Shown piece after piece: positions 8,883 to 16,473 of a stretch of DNA of 64,000 bases; the stretch's first letter is position 1, and each line of letters begins with the position of its first letter. Where the stretch lies: assembly GCF_031846275.1 (NCBI RefSeq), contig NZ_JAVRIB010000001.1, positions 186,001-250,000 on the forward strand, written 5' to 3'. A program made the translations under genes and the position numbers. Below the pieces are notes generated by a model. It was not told the DNA's origin, did not search any database, and saw only the letters and a program-made list of their open reading frames with translations. This DNA comes from Spectribacter hydrogenoxidans (lineage in GTDB: Bacteria > Pseudomonadota > Gammaproteobacteria > Nevskiales > Salinisphaeraceae).

Positions 8883-9677
8883 ATGCAGGACGCCACCGCC
8901 GCCCTCATCGCCCCGATCGTGCTGCAACTCGGCGGGCAGTCGATCTCCGCCCGGCGGCTTGCCCTGCTGGAGGGGATCGCGGCCACCGAGTCCATCCGCG
9001 GTGCCGCCCGTCATGTCGGCATGACCTACAAGGGCGCCTGGGATGCCATCGACGCCATCAACAACCTGGCCGGCGAAACACTGGTGCAGACCCGCCAGGG
9101 CGGCCGGCAGGGGGGCGGGGCGTCGCTGACCACGGCGGGGCAGACGTTACTTGCTTCTCAACGCCGATTTGCCGCCGCGATCGACGATATTCGACGCCAG
9201 TTCAGCGACGAAGATCACGAACAATGGTCGACACTGGGGAGGCTGCTGATGAAGACCAGCGCCCGCAACGTCCTGCGGGGCGAGGTCAGCGACGTGCGCA
9301 CCGGGGCGGTCAACAGCGAGGTCACGCTGGCGCTGCCCGGCGGCGACCGACTGGTGGCGATCGTCACCCGCGACAGCGAAGCCGATCTGGCGCTGGCCCC
9401 CGGCAAGTCCGCCTGGGCGCTGATCAAGGCGAGCTGGCCGATTCTGGTGCCCGGGGATGAACCGGCCCGGACCTCGGCCCGCAACCGTCTCTGCGGCACC
9501 ATCGAGCGGATTCACGATGGCGCGGTTAACGCGGAAGTGGTGCTGGCTCTATCCGGCGGCACACGCCTGACGGTAATCGTCACCGAGGGCAGCCGGCAGT
9601 CGCTGGGCCTGGCCGAGGGGGACCGGGCCTGCGCCCTGATCAAGACCAGCCACATCATTCTGGGCGTGGACGAATGA
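8883..9677 (+). CDS. modE: Molybdate-responsive transcriptional regulator ModE
   Basis: 264 aa, the length of full ModE. An N-terminal winged helix-turn-helix (residues about 20-85, with GAARHVGMTYKGAWDAI as the recognition region and the Gly-rich wing GGRQGGGASLT) is followed by two Mop/TOBE domains. The first begins TSARNVLRGEV and the second TSARNRLCGTI; together they bind molybdate. It represses molybdate uptake genes when molybdate is plentiful. It is first in the modEABC operon and overlaps modA by 4 bp (ATGA). No Shine-Dalgarno is visible before the ATG at 8883. Confidence 0.95.
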   Translation: MQDATAALIAPIVLQLGGQSISARRLALLEGIAATESIRGAARHVGMTYKGAWDAIDAINNLAGETLVQTRQGGRQGGGASLTTAGQTLLASQRRFAAAIDDIRRQFSDEDHEQWSTLGRLLMKTSARNVLRGEVSDVRTGAVNSEVTLALPGGDRLVAIVTRDSEADLALAPGKSAWALIKASWPILVPGDEPARTSARNRLCGTIERIHDGAVNAEVVLALSGGTRLTVIVTEGSRQSLGLAEGDRACALIKTSHIILGVDE

Positions 9678-10477
9678 GGCACCGTCGACTATCAGTGCCC
9701 CGGGCGGGGCCGGTCGCGATGGCGCTTGCGCTGTGGCTGAGCATGTCGGGTATCAGCCTCGCCGACGACGACTTGCGGGTGGCCGTAGCCACGAATTTCG
9801 CCAGGACCCTGGGCGACATCACCAGCGCCTACACGGAAAAAACTGGCAACAAGGTCGGCCTGTCGAGCGCCTCCACCGGGACGCTCTATGCCCAGATCAA
9901 CCAGGGCGCGCCGTTCGATCTATTCTTCGCCGCCGACCAGGCCCGTCCGGACAAGCTGGTGGCGACGGGCAAGGCGGTGGCGGACAGCCGCTTCATCTAC
10001 GCCCGCGGGGTGCTGGCGCTCTACAGCGCCGACCTGCCGCTGCAACCCGATCCGGCCGCAACCCTGATCGAGGGCGACTACGCCCACCTGGCCATCGCCG
10101 ATCCGAAAACCGCGCCCTACGGGGCGGCGGCGGTGGCGGTACTCGAGGCCCTGGACGCCTACGAGCCCGTGACGCCGCGGCTAACCTATGGCAAGAACAT
10201 CGGCCAGACCTTCCAGTACGTGGCCACCGGGCACGCGGCAATCGGGTTCGTGGCGCTGTCCCAGTTGCGCGATCCGGACAACCCGTTGCGGGGCCGCGGC
10301 CACGTCTGGCGGGTGCCGGCGTCCATGCACCCCCCGCTGGACCAGGCCGCGGTGATTCTCGAACGCAGCCCGCGCAAACCGGCGGCGCGTGGCTTCATCG
10401 ATTTCCTGCGCTCCGATGCAGGCCGCGCCATCATCGAGCGCTACGGCTACACCCTGCCCGGAGCCACATCCTCTTGA
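9674..10477 (+). CDS. modA: Molybdate ABC transporter substrate-binding protein ModA
   Basis: 267 aa with a signal peptide (cleavage probably after SGISLA). The mature protein starts DDDLRVAVATNFARTLGDI and has the ModA signature STGTLYAQINQGAPFDLFFAAD, followed by DPKTAPYGAAA and GKNIGQTFQYVATGHAAIGFV. It is the periplasmic receptor for molybdate or tungstate that delivers to ModBC. Translationally coupled on both sides: it overlaps modE by ATGA and modB by TTGA. Confidence 0.95.
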   Translation: MRHRRLSVPRAGPVAMALALWLSMSGISLADDDLRVAVATNFARTLGDITSAYTEKTGNKVGLSSASTGTLYAQINQGAPFDLFFAADQARPDKLVATGKAVADSRFIYARGVLALYSADLPLQPDPAATLIEGDYAHLAIADPKTAPYGAAAVAVLEALDAYEPVTPRLTYGKNIGQTFQYVATGHAAIGFVALSQLRDPDNPLRGRGHVWRVPASMHPPLDQAAVILERSPRKPAARGFIDFLRSDAGRAIIERYGYTLPGATSS

Positions 10478-11175
10478 TCGAGATTGCCGGCGTCAATGTG
10501 GAGACCGGCCCCATCTGGCTGACGCTGGAGGTGGCCACGGTCACCACGCTGGTGCTGCTGGCGCTGGGTCTGCCGCTGGCCTGGGGCCTGGCGCAGTGGC
10601 GGTCGCGCTTCAAGCCGCTGATCGAGGCGGTGGTGGCGCTACCGCTGGTGCTGCCGCCGACGGTTCTCGGTTTCTACCTGCTGATCGCCATGAACCCGGA
10701 CGGTGCCCTGACCCGAACCCTGGGCTGGTTCGGGTTCGAGGGCCAGCTCAGCTTCAGTTTCACCGGGTTGGTGATCGGCTCGGTGATCTATTCCCTGCCG
10801 TTCGCCGTGCAGCCGCTGGTGCACGCGTTCGAGGCCATCCCGCGGCCACTGCTGGATGCCGCCGCCACCATGCGCGCCGGGCGGCTTGACCGCTTCGTGA
10901 CCGTGGTGCTGCCGCTGTCACGCCGCGGACTGCTGACCGCCGCGACCCTGTCGTTCGCCCACACCGTGGGCGAATTCGGCGTGGTGCTGATGGTGGGCGG
11001 CAATATCCCCGGCGCTACCCGCATGGTGTCGATTGCCATCTTCGACCATGTGGAAACCCTGGAGTACGCCCAGGCGCATGTGTTGTCCGGCCTGATGCTG
11101 GGCTTTGCGATGCTGGTGCTCGGGCTGGTCTACACCCTCAACCGCCGCTTCGATCGACGGCTGATCGCCCCGTGA
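10474..11175 (+). CDS. modB: Molybdate ABC transporter permease ModB
   Basis: About 233 aa from a TTG start that overlaps the modA stop (TTGA). The protein has five to six membrane helices and the ABC permease EAA loop (DAAATMRAGRLDRFVTVVLPLSRRGL). PLVLPPTVLGFYLL near residue 60 and HTVGEFGVVLMVGGNIPG near residue 170 are typical of ModB. It forms the inner-membrane channel with ModC. The much longer open frame upstream of 10474 only shadows modA and is not used. A GTG a little downstream is an alternative start, but coupling favours TTG. Confidence 0.9.
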   Translation: MIEIAGVNVETGPIWLTLEVATVTTLVLLALGLPLAWGLAQWRSRFKPLIEAVVALPLVLPPTVLGFYLLIAMNPDGALTRTLGWFGFEGQLSFSFTGLVIGSVIYSLPFAVQPLVHAFEAIPRPLLDAAATMRAGRLDRFVTVVLPLSRRGLLTAATLSFAHTVGEFGVVLMVGGNIPGATRMVSIAIFDHVETLEYAQAHVLSGLMLGFAMLVLGLVYTLNRRFDRRLIAP

Positions 11176-12239
11176 AACTGCAGGGCGATCTCACGCTGGC
11201 GCGTCGGGGCTTTCGGCTGGAAACGGGCCCGTTCGCGCTGGCGCTGGACGGCGTAACCGCGCTGTTCGGGCCCTCCGGCTCCGGCAAGACGACGCTGCTT
11301 CGTTGCCTGGCGGGGCTGGAACCGGATGTGTGCGGGCAACTCACCGCCGATGGACAGACCTGGCAGGACGGGCGCCGCCGGCGGTCGCCAGCGCGGCGGG
11401 ACATCGGGTTCGTGTTCCAGGACGCCGCGCTGTTTCCGCACCAAACCCTGCGCGGCAATCTCGACTACGCCCACCGACGGGCGCCGACCGGCGGCCCCGA
11501 TGTGCCCACGGTCGCCGCCCGGATCGGCATCGAGCATCGGCTGGACGCCGCGGTACACACGCTATCCGGCGGCGAGCGCCAGCGGGCGGCACTGGCGCGG
11601 TCGCTGCTCAGCCGGCCCCGCCTACTCTGCCTGGACGAACCCCTCTCCGCGCTGGACTGGCAGGCCCGCGCGGCCCTGCTCGATCTGATCGACGACCTGG
11701 CCCGGCGCACCGATCTGCCCATGCTCTACGTCACTCACAATCCCCGGGAGGTCGAGCGCCTGGCCCGGCAGGTGGCGTTCATGCAGGACGGCCGGCTCAC
11801 GCGGATCGACAGCCTGGCCGACGCCCTGGCGCGACCGGATTCCGCCCTTTTCCAGCCGCCGGACGGCGCGGCATCCGTGCTCGCCGGCACCCTCGGGCCC
11901 GCCGGCGCCGATGGTCTGCAGCCGTTCACCACGCCGGGCGGCGTGGTGTTGCGCCTGGTCCCCGCCGGCCATGACGGCCGGCAACGACGCCTGCGGATTC
12001 TGGCCCGCGATGTGAGCCTGGCCCGAACCGAGCCGGCCGGCATCAGCATGCTCAACCGGCTACCGGTCCAACTGACGCAGCTGCATCCGCTGGACGAGCA
12101 TCGGGTACTCGCCACCCTGCAGCTGACTGACGGGCAGATGCTGATGGCCGAGATCACGGCCTATTCGATGCGCGAACTCGACCTCACACCCGGACAATCG
12201 CTTTACGCCCTGGTGAAATCGGTGGCACTGATCGACTAA
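11172..12239 (+). CDS. modC: Molybdate ABC transporter ATP-binding protein ModC
   Basis: 355 aa. Walker A GPSGSGKT (33-40), signature LSGGERQR (131-138) and Walker B LLCLDEP (151-157) are all intact, followed by a C-terminal TOBE domain (MLNRLPVQLTQLHPLDEHRVLATL). It energises ModAB. The GTG start overlaps the modB stop (GTGA), so the whole operon is coupled. No terminator with a U-tract is visible after it. Confidence 0.95.
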   Translation: MKLQGDLTLARRGFRLETGPFALALDGVTALFGPSGSGKTTLLRCLAGLEPDVCGQLTADGQTWQDGRRRRSPARRDIGFVFQDAALFPHQTLRGNLDYAHRRAPTGGPDVPTVAARIGIEHRLDAAVHTLSGGERQRAALARSLLSRPRLLCLDEPLSALDWQARAALLDLIDDLARRTDLPMLYVTHNPREVERLARQVAFMQDGRLTRIDSLADALARPDSALFQPPDGAASVLAGTLGPAGADGLQPFTTPGGVVLRLVPAGHDGRQRRLRILARDVSLARTEPAGISMLNRLPVQLTQLHPLDEHRVLATLQLTDGQMLMAEITAYSMRELDLTPGQSLYALVKSVALID

Positions 12240-12266
12240 GAATCACTCGGCCGCCGCCAGTGCCAG

Positions 12267-12305
12267 AATAAGCCAATGCTTATTTTAATAGCAATTGCTT
12301 ATTTT
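12267..12305 (+). promoter_or_regulatory. AT-rich overlapping palindromes before/at the OprB-like porin start
   Basis: AATAAGC-caat-GCTTATT is a 7-bp-arm inverted repeat. A second GCTTATTTT follows 19 bp after the first, preceded by the palindrome GCAATTGC. In a GC-rich region this looks like a regulator-binding site, perhaps for a metal regulator. The protein is not identifiable from the sequence. Confidence 0.35.
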
Positions 12306-13442
12306 CGCCGTGGCAGACATTATCTGCTGATGCTTGCCGCAGGCCTGTTCACCGGCCCGGCAGCGGGCGAGAACACAGGCGAGAATCGGGTTTTCGGCAC
12401 TCTGGAGAGCGGCAATAGCGCCGTGCTGAGCGGCGCCGGATCGGCTGCCTCGACCGCCGCCCGCCTGCTACTCACGGCGGGTTTCGAAATCGACTCCCGG
12501 ACGCTGTTCGACCAACCGGGCGGCCGACTGCATGTCAGCGCCATGCATCAGACCGGCGACAACGGTACCCGGCTGGTGGGCGATTTCCAGGGCTTTTCCA
12601 ACATCGATGCGGCCGGGTTCACCGCGATCACCGAGGCCTGGTACCAACATCACCTGCTGGACGGCCGACTCCGGCTGAAGTTTGGCAAGGTCGATGCCAA
12701 CAGCGAGTTCGCTTATGTCGAGCACGGCGGCGGCTTCCTCCAATCCTCGCCGGGGTTTTCGCCAACCATCCTGGGCTTTCCCAGCTATCCGGATCCCGCC
12801 ACCAGCGTAAACCTCTTCTACCATGGTAAATCCGGTGCATACGCTGGCGTTGGCGTATACGACGGCGCCACCCAGGCCGGGGTCGCCACGGGTACCCGCG
12901 GCCCGTCGACGTTTTTCGGAACGCCGGATGGCCTGTTCAGCGTGGTCGAAACGGGGGTTCACCACCGGGTCACCGGGCGGCCGGGCCGGGTGGGCATCGG
13001 GGCCTGGCGCCATGGCGGCGATTTCGACCGTTTCGGTGGTGGCCGTCAATCGAGTACCCAAGGCATCTATCTGGTGCTGGATCAGAGCCTTGTGACCGGA
13101 CCCGCCGGCCGGACGCGGCTGGGACTGTTCGCCCAGTACGGGTATGCCGACGCCGACGTCAGTCCGGTGCAGCACCATGCCGGCGCGGGTCTGCAGTGGT
13201 ACGGCCCGCTGACTGACCGGCCGGATGACAGCGCCGGACTCATGGCCAGCTTTGTGCAGTTCAGCAAGGCGCCTGGCGCGGGATTCACCGACCGCGGTGA
13301 ACTGGCCGTGGAATGCTTCTACCGCTGGCAGGCCGCCGACTGGCTGGCGCTGCAGCCCGATCTGCAATTCATTGACAACCCGGGCGGCCGTGGCCGGCCG
13401 GATGCGCTGATAATGACCCTAAGGGCGGCTATCAGCCTCTAA
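12276..13442 (+). CDS. OprB-family carbohydrate-selective porin-like protein
   Basis: Up to 388 aa with an N-terminal signal-like segment (YLLMLAAGLFTGPAAGE). The rest is a beta-barrel with OprB-family features: an aromatic strand pattern, AWYQHHLLDGRLRLKFGKVDANSEFAYV, GFPSYPDPATSVNLFY and a C-terminal half with YADADVSPVQHHAGAGLQWYGPLTDRP. The family forms outer-membrane channels; the substrate need not be sugar, and the placement between molybdate and zinc genes hints at a metal or anion link. The annotated start overlaps an AT-rich palindromic region and has a weak ribosome site, so the real start may be downstream. The 3' end overlaps the convergent MerC-like gene by 24 bp. Confidence 0.75.
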   Translation: MLILIAIAYFRRGRHYLLMLAAGLFTGPAAGENTGENRVFGTLESGNSAVLSGAGSAASTAARLLLTAGFEIDSRTLFDQPGGRLHVSAMHQTGDNGTRLVGDFQGFSNIDAAGFTAITEAWYQHHLLDGRLRLKFGKVDANSEFAYVEHGGGFLQSSPGFSPTILGFPSYPDPATSVNLFYHGKSGAYAGVGVYDGATQAGVATGTRGPSTFFGTPDGLFSVVETGVHHRVTGRPGRVGIGAWRHGGDFDRFGGGRQSSTQGIYLVLDQSLVTGPAGRTRLGLFAQYGYADADVSPVQHHAGAGLQWYGPLTDRPDDSAGLMASFVQFSKAPGAGFTDRGELAVECFYRWQAADWLALQPDLQFIDNPGGRGRPDALIMTLRAAISL

Positions 13443-13808
13443 GGGCCGCAGACACATATTCCAGTGGTGGGCGGCCATCAACAGCACGCTGCCGAGGGCC
13501 GTCAGGGTCAGTGCCGGGCCATGGCCGAGCCGGGCCTCCAGCCCCGCAATCGGCATCAGCATCAGAGCCAACCCGGCCACACCGGCGACCAGCACCACCC
13601 CGCGCCGATGACGACAGACGCCAGCAATCAGGGCCCAGCCGCTCACGGGCACCACCATCAGAGCCATGCCCGCATGCAGGCCATGCAGTGCGTGGTGGTC
13701 GACCGCCGCGCCGGCCGCCAGACCCAGGACCAACGGACCGGCCAGACAATGCAGCAGACAGAGGCCGCTTAACGCGCTACCCAGCTTGTCCAGGGAACAG
13801 GTTGGCAT
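13419..13808 (-). CDS. MerC-domain membrane protein of the Zur locus
   Basis: 129 aa with four membrane helices, the N-terminal Cys pair region (MPTCSLDKLG..LSGLCLLHCLAGPL) and HHALH in the first loop, as in MerC-domain proteins. Classical MerC is a mercury carrier, but MerC-domain genes are often found in Zur regulons beside a TonB-dependent receptor. Here the gene starts 20 bp from a Zur-type box and faces a receptor remnant and zur. I infer a role in zinc limitation, not mercury resistance: there is no merA, merP, merT or merR nearby. Confidence 0.75.
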   Translation of the reverse strand: MPTCSLDKLGSALSGLCLLHCLAGPLVLGLAAGAAVDHHALHGLHAGMALMVVPVSGWALIAGVCRHRRGVVLVAGVAGLALMLMPIAGLEARLGHGPALTLTALGSVLLMAAHHWNMCLRPLEADSRP

Positions 13809-13828
13809 GGGGGTGGCCGGGACATAAA

Positions 13829-13848
13829 TGTAATGATATATTATTACA
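13829..13848. promoter_or_regulatory. Zur-type operator
   Basis: Near-perfect 20-bp inverted repeat with half-sites TGTAATGATA and TATTATTACA (9 of 10 pairs). It resembles gammaproteobacterial Zur boxes. It lies between the divergent MerC-like gene and the receptor remnant, with zur 350 bp away, so it should repress both directions when zinc is sufficient. Confidence 0.7.
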
Positions 13849-13871
13849 TATTACGAGACGACACACCCAAC

Positions 13872-14124
13872 ATGCCCGCACGGAGTCATTCCATGCAGCC
13901 GACACCAGACGCCGACCGGCGCGCGACCGGCACACTGCTCAGTCTCAGCGCCCCCCTCGGGGTGACCGCCCACCACCCTGCTCGGTCCGCAGATCCAGCT
14001 GGACGTCGCCATGACGAACCTGCTTGACGGGGACTACCGCGATTTTCTCGACACCTCCAAAGGCTACGCCCTGTCACCCGGGCGCGATATCCGGCTGACC
14101 GCCCGGCTGCCCTTCGGCGGTTAG
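13872..14124 (+). pseudogene. Remnant of a Zur-regulated TonB-dependent receptor (internal deletion)
   Basis: From 13984 to 14124 one frame reads PQIQLDVAMTNLLDGDYRDF and then DTSKGYALSPGRDIRLTARLPFGG before TAG. This is the C-terminal strand pair of a TonB-dependent receptor, ending in the usual aromatic/hydrophobic terminal motif region. Upstream, in another frame, ATG codons at 13872 and 13893 begin a short leader-like peptide (RATGTLLSLSAPLGVTA). The plug and nearly the whole barrel (roughly 600 residues) are missing, and a TGA at 13963 interrupts the receptor frame. I read this as an internally deleted zinc receptor gene (ZnuD-like), left with its operator and terminator. Confidence 0.65.
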
Positions 14125-14169
14125 CGCCCCGCCCCTCCACAACGGCGTTTCGTTCGCTCCGTTGTTTTC

Positions 14170-14194
14170 GGCGCCCATTCGGGCGCCTTTTTTT
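14170..14194 (+). terminator. Rho-independent terminator after the receptor remnant
   Basis: Perfect 7-bp stem GGCGCCC / GGGCGCC with loop ATTC followed by seven T. It serves plus-strand transcription from the Zur-box promoter. There is no U-tract on the minus strand for zur. Confidence 0.85.
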
Positions 14195-14206
14195 GCGGGT
14201 CGAGAA

Positions 14207-14701
14207 TTACCGCTGCGCCGCGCAGCCGGCGCACAGGCCGCGCAGTTCCACCACGCTGCCCTCTACCTGGAAGCCCACCGCGTCGGTCGCCCGGTCTATC
14301 GCCTCGTCCACATGGCCACCCGCCAGCTCGGCCACATGATCGCAGGCCTGGCAAATCAGAAACTTGGGCGGGGCGCGGCCGTGGTCGCCGTCGCAGCCCA
14401 CGAAGGCGTTGAGGGATTCGATGCGATGCACCAGGCCGGCGTCGAGCAGAAAATCCAGCGCCCGGTATACCGTCGGCGGTGCCGCGGCATGATGTTCGTC
14501 GCGGATCCGGTTGAGCAGATCGTAGGCCTTGCTCGGCTTGTGGTTGGACCACACCAGCTCCAGCACCCGCCGGCGGATCGGGGTCAGCCGCAGGCCGCGC
14601 TCGGCGCACAGACGGTCCGCGTGATCCAGTGCCGCGTTCACACAGGCTGCGTGATCGTGGCCGCGGGCATCGAATGCCGTGGGAATGGACGTTTGCACCA
14701 T
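14207..14701 (-). CDS. zur: Zinc uptake regulator Zur (Fur family)
   Basis: 164 aa with the Fur-family layout. A winged helix (GLRLTPIRRRVLELVW...KPSKAYDLLNRI) includes the DNA-reading segment PPTVYRALDFLLDAGLVHRIES. The dimerisation domain has CxxC pairs ICQAC and LCAGC for the structural zinc, and His/Asp/Cys ligands in FVGCDGDHG. The Cys- and His-rich pattern and the neighbouring MerC/receptor/Zur box favour Zur over Fur. With zinc bound it should repress the divergent zinc-limitation genes. Confidence 0.88.
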   Translation of the reverse strand: MVQTSIPTAFDARGHDHAACVNAALDHADRLCAERGLRLTPIRRRVLELVWSNHKPSKAYDLLNRIRDEHHAAAPPTVYRALDFLLDAGLVHRIESLNAFVGCDGDHGRAPPKFLICQACDHVAELAGGHVDEAIDRATDAVGFQVEGSVVELRGLCAGCAAQR

Positions 14702-14812
14702 GAACAGGCTCGCGTGATACCCGAGTCACATGGTAGCGCAGCCGGCCCGGCGGCCGGATGCTAGACTCCCGCGGCTTCTAGGCCACGCGCCTCTTTCAAC
14801 GCCCGAGTCTCC

Positions 14813-15544
14813 ATGGCCCGCTGGATTGAAGGCGAAGTCATCGCCAATCATCACTGGACGGACACCCACCACTCGCTGCGGGTCCGTGCCCCGGCCGTGC
14901 CGTTCCAGGCCGGTCAGTTCAGCCGGCTGGCCCAGGCCATCGACGGCCACATCACGGCACGGCCCTATTCGTTCGTGAACCCGCCGCAGGATGACGTGCT
15001 GGAGTTCTATTCAACCGTGGTGCCCGAGGGTCCGTTCTCCAGCCGCCTGCAGGCTCTGGCTCCCGGCGACCCCATTCTGGTGGCACCACGCGGCGCCGGC
15101 TGTTTCACCCTCGACCGGGTGCCCGACGGCCCGAGCCTGTGGTTGCTGGCTACCGGGACTGCCCTGGGGCCGTTCCTGTCGATCCTGCGCACCGACGAGC
15201 CCTGGCAGCGCTTCCGGCAGATCGTGCTGGTGCACGCGGCCCGGCACCGCGCCGAGCTTGCCTACCGCGAACTGATCGAAAGCCTGCCGCCCACGCTGAC
15301 CTATCTGCCCGTAGTGTCGCGCGAGCCCTGCCCGGGCGCACTGTCGGGCCGAATTCCGGCGCTAATCGCCAGTGGCGAACTGGAGCGGGCGGCCGGACAA
15401 CCACTGACGCCCGACCGGGCCCAGGTGATGATCTGCGGCAACCCGGACATGGTGCAGGACACGTCACGGATCCTGAGCGAGCGGGGCATGCAGCCGAATA
15501 CCCGCAAGCAGGCCGGCCACGTGACCACCGAGCAGTACTGGTAG
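14813..15544 (+). CDS. fpr: Ferredoxin-NADP+ reductase
   Basis: 243 aa, typical of bacterial subclass Fpr. The FAD-binding motif RPYSFVN lies at residues 50-56, LLATGTALGPFLSIL near 110-124 starts the NADP domain, and ICGNPDMV binds the nicotinamide end. The C-terminus is EQYW, with the terminal aromatic residue seen in this subclass. It moves electrons between NADPH and ferredoxin or flavodoxin in the cytoplasm, which supports oxidative-stress defence and Fe-S assembly. It precedes the iron operon but is separated by a Fur-box promoter region. Confidence 0.92.
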   Translation: MARWIEGEVIANHHWTDTHHSLRVRAPAVPFQAGQFSRLAQAIDGHITARPYSFVNPPQDDVLEFYSTVVPEGPFSSRLQALAPGDPILVAPRGAGCFTLDRVPDGPSLWLLATGTALGPFLSILRTDEPWQRFRQIVLVHAARHRAELAYRELIESLPPTLTYLPVVSREPCPGALSGRIPALIASGELERAAGQPLTPDRAQVMICGNPDMVQDTSRILSERGMQPNTRKQAGHVTTEQYW

Positions 15545-15627
15545 CGACAGACCCACGCAGCGGCGAACCGGGTCGCGCCAGCGGTGTCTTTCCGGGGGAC
15601 GCTATCGGCCGTCCCGGTTTGTAAACA

Positions 15628-15646
15628 CAAATGAGAACCGTTATCT
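15628..15646 (+). promoter_or_regulatory. Fur box for the iron transport operon
   Basis: The 19-bp stretch contains AATGAGAA then CGTTATC, close to the Fur consensus of GATAAT-type hexamers in alternating orientation. It lies 33 bp before the first gene of an iron(III)-type ABC operon, which fits iron-repressed transcription. Confidence 0.6.
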
Positions 15647-15678
15647 TCTACGGGCATTCAACTCTGGAGACTCCATCC

Positions 15679-16473
15679 ATGTCATCCCGCTCGCGCATGC
15701 GCATTCTGGCCACCCCGCTGCTGGCCCTGATCCTGGCCGGCACCGCCCACGCCCACGGGGAATACGGCGAGCATGTTGAACAGTTCGAGGATCATATGGA
15801 TACCTACGCCGCCGACGTTCAGGCCATGTCCGCCACCGTCGACGCCATTGCCGAGGGCGACAAGAACATGGACGCGCTGATCGAGCAGTGGGAAGCGGTG
15901 AAATTCCACGGCGCGGTCGAGGAAGTGACCGCCCCGCTTTATCCGCCAGTCTGGGCGGGCATTTCGCAGCTGCGCAATGCGCTCGACGAGCAGGCCGAAC
16001 CGGCCGTCGTCCGGGAACGCGCCGAGGCGCTGAAGGCGGCGTTGAACCAGGGCCTGGGCGCGCTGAAATGGGCCGCGGCCAGCGGCGGGCAGGCTGCCGA
16101 TGATCACCACGAGGACGAGCACGGCCACGACGAATCGCAGGCCGCCACCAGCCCGGACGCCGTCGACGCCATCATCGAGGAACTGGAGCAGGCCGTGGCG
16201 CTCTATCAGGACGACGAGGTCGAGCAGGCGCAGACGCTGATCCAGAAGGCCTACCTGCAGCGCTTCGAGTATCTCGAGGGCGATCTGATCGAACAGGACG
16301 CCAAGCTGGTGGCGGCGCTGGAAGAAGACTTCAACGGCCATCTGCCCACGCTGATGCGCGACGGCGCCGACATGGCGGCGGTCAACGCCCGGCTGGACAC
16401 CATGCGCGAACGCCTGAACCGCGCCAAGCAGATGCTGACCGACAGCGACGAAGACAAGCCGGACGTTTTCTAG
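15679..16473 (+). CDS. Periplasmic His-rich helical protein, FTR1 N-terminal domain-like
   Basis: 264 aa from the ATG at 15679 (TGGAGA 9 nt upstream). A clean signal peptide ends TAHAHG. The mature protein is almost all helix. A His/Asp/Glu-rich metal-binding patch (ADDHHEDEHGHDE) lies near residue 150, and a second half contains ALYQDDEVEQAQTLIQKAYL and RFEYLEGDLIEQD. These segments resemble the periplasmic region found at the N-terminus of FTR1-family iron permeases; no membrane permease domain follows. The next gene overlaps by one base (TAGTG). I infer a periplasmic iron-handling partner of the ABC transporter. The family match is by eye. Confidence 0.6.
   Translation: MSSRSRMRILATPLLALILAGTAHAHGEYGEHVEQFEDHMDTYAADVQAMSATVDAIAEGDKNMDALIEQWEAVKFHGAVEEVTAPLYPPVWAGISQLRNALDEQAEPAVVRERAEALKAALNQGLGALKWAAASGGQAADDHHEDEHGHDESQAATSPDAVDAIIEELEQAVALYQDDEVEQAQTLIQKAYLQRFEYLEGDLIEQDAKLVAALEEDFNGHLPTLMRDGADMAAVNARLDTMRERLNRAKQMLTDSDEDKPDVF

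Noticed and set aside
13419..13808. Mercury resistance operon
   Set aside because: Only a MerC-domain protein is present. merA, merP, merT and merR are absent, and the site next to it is Zur-like.
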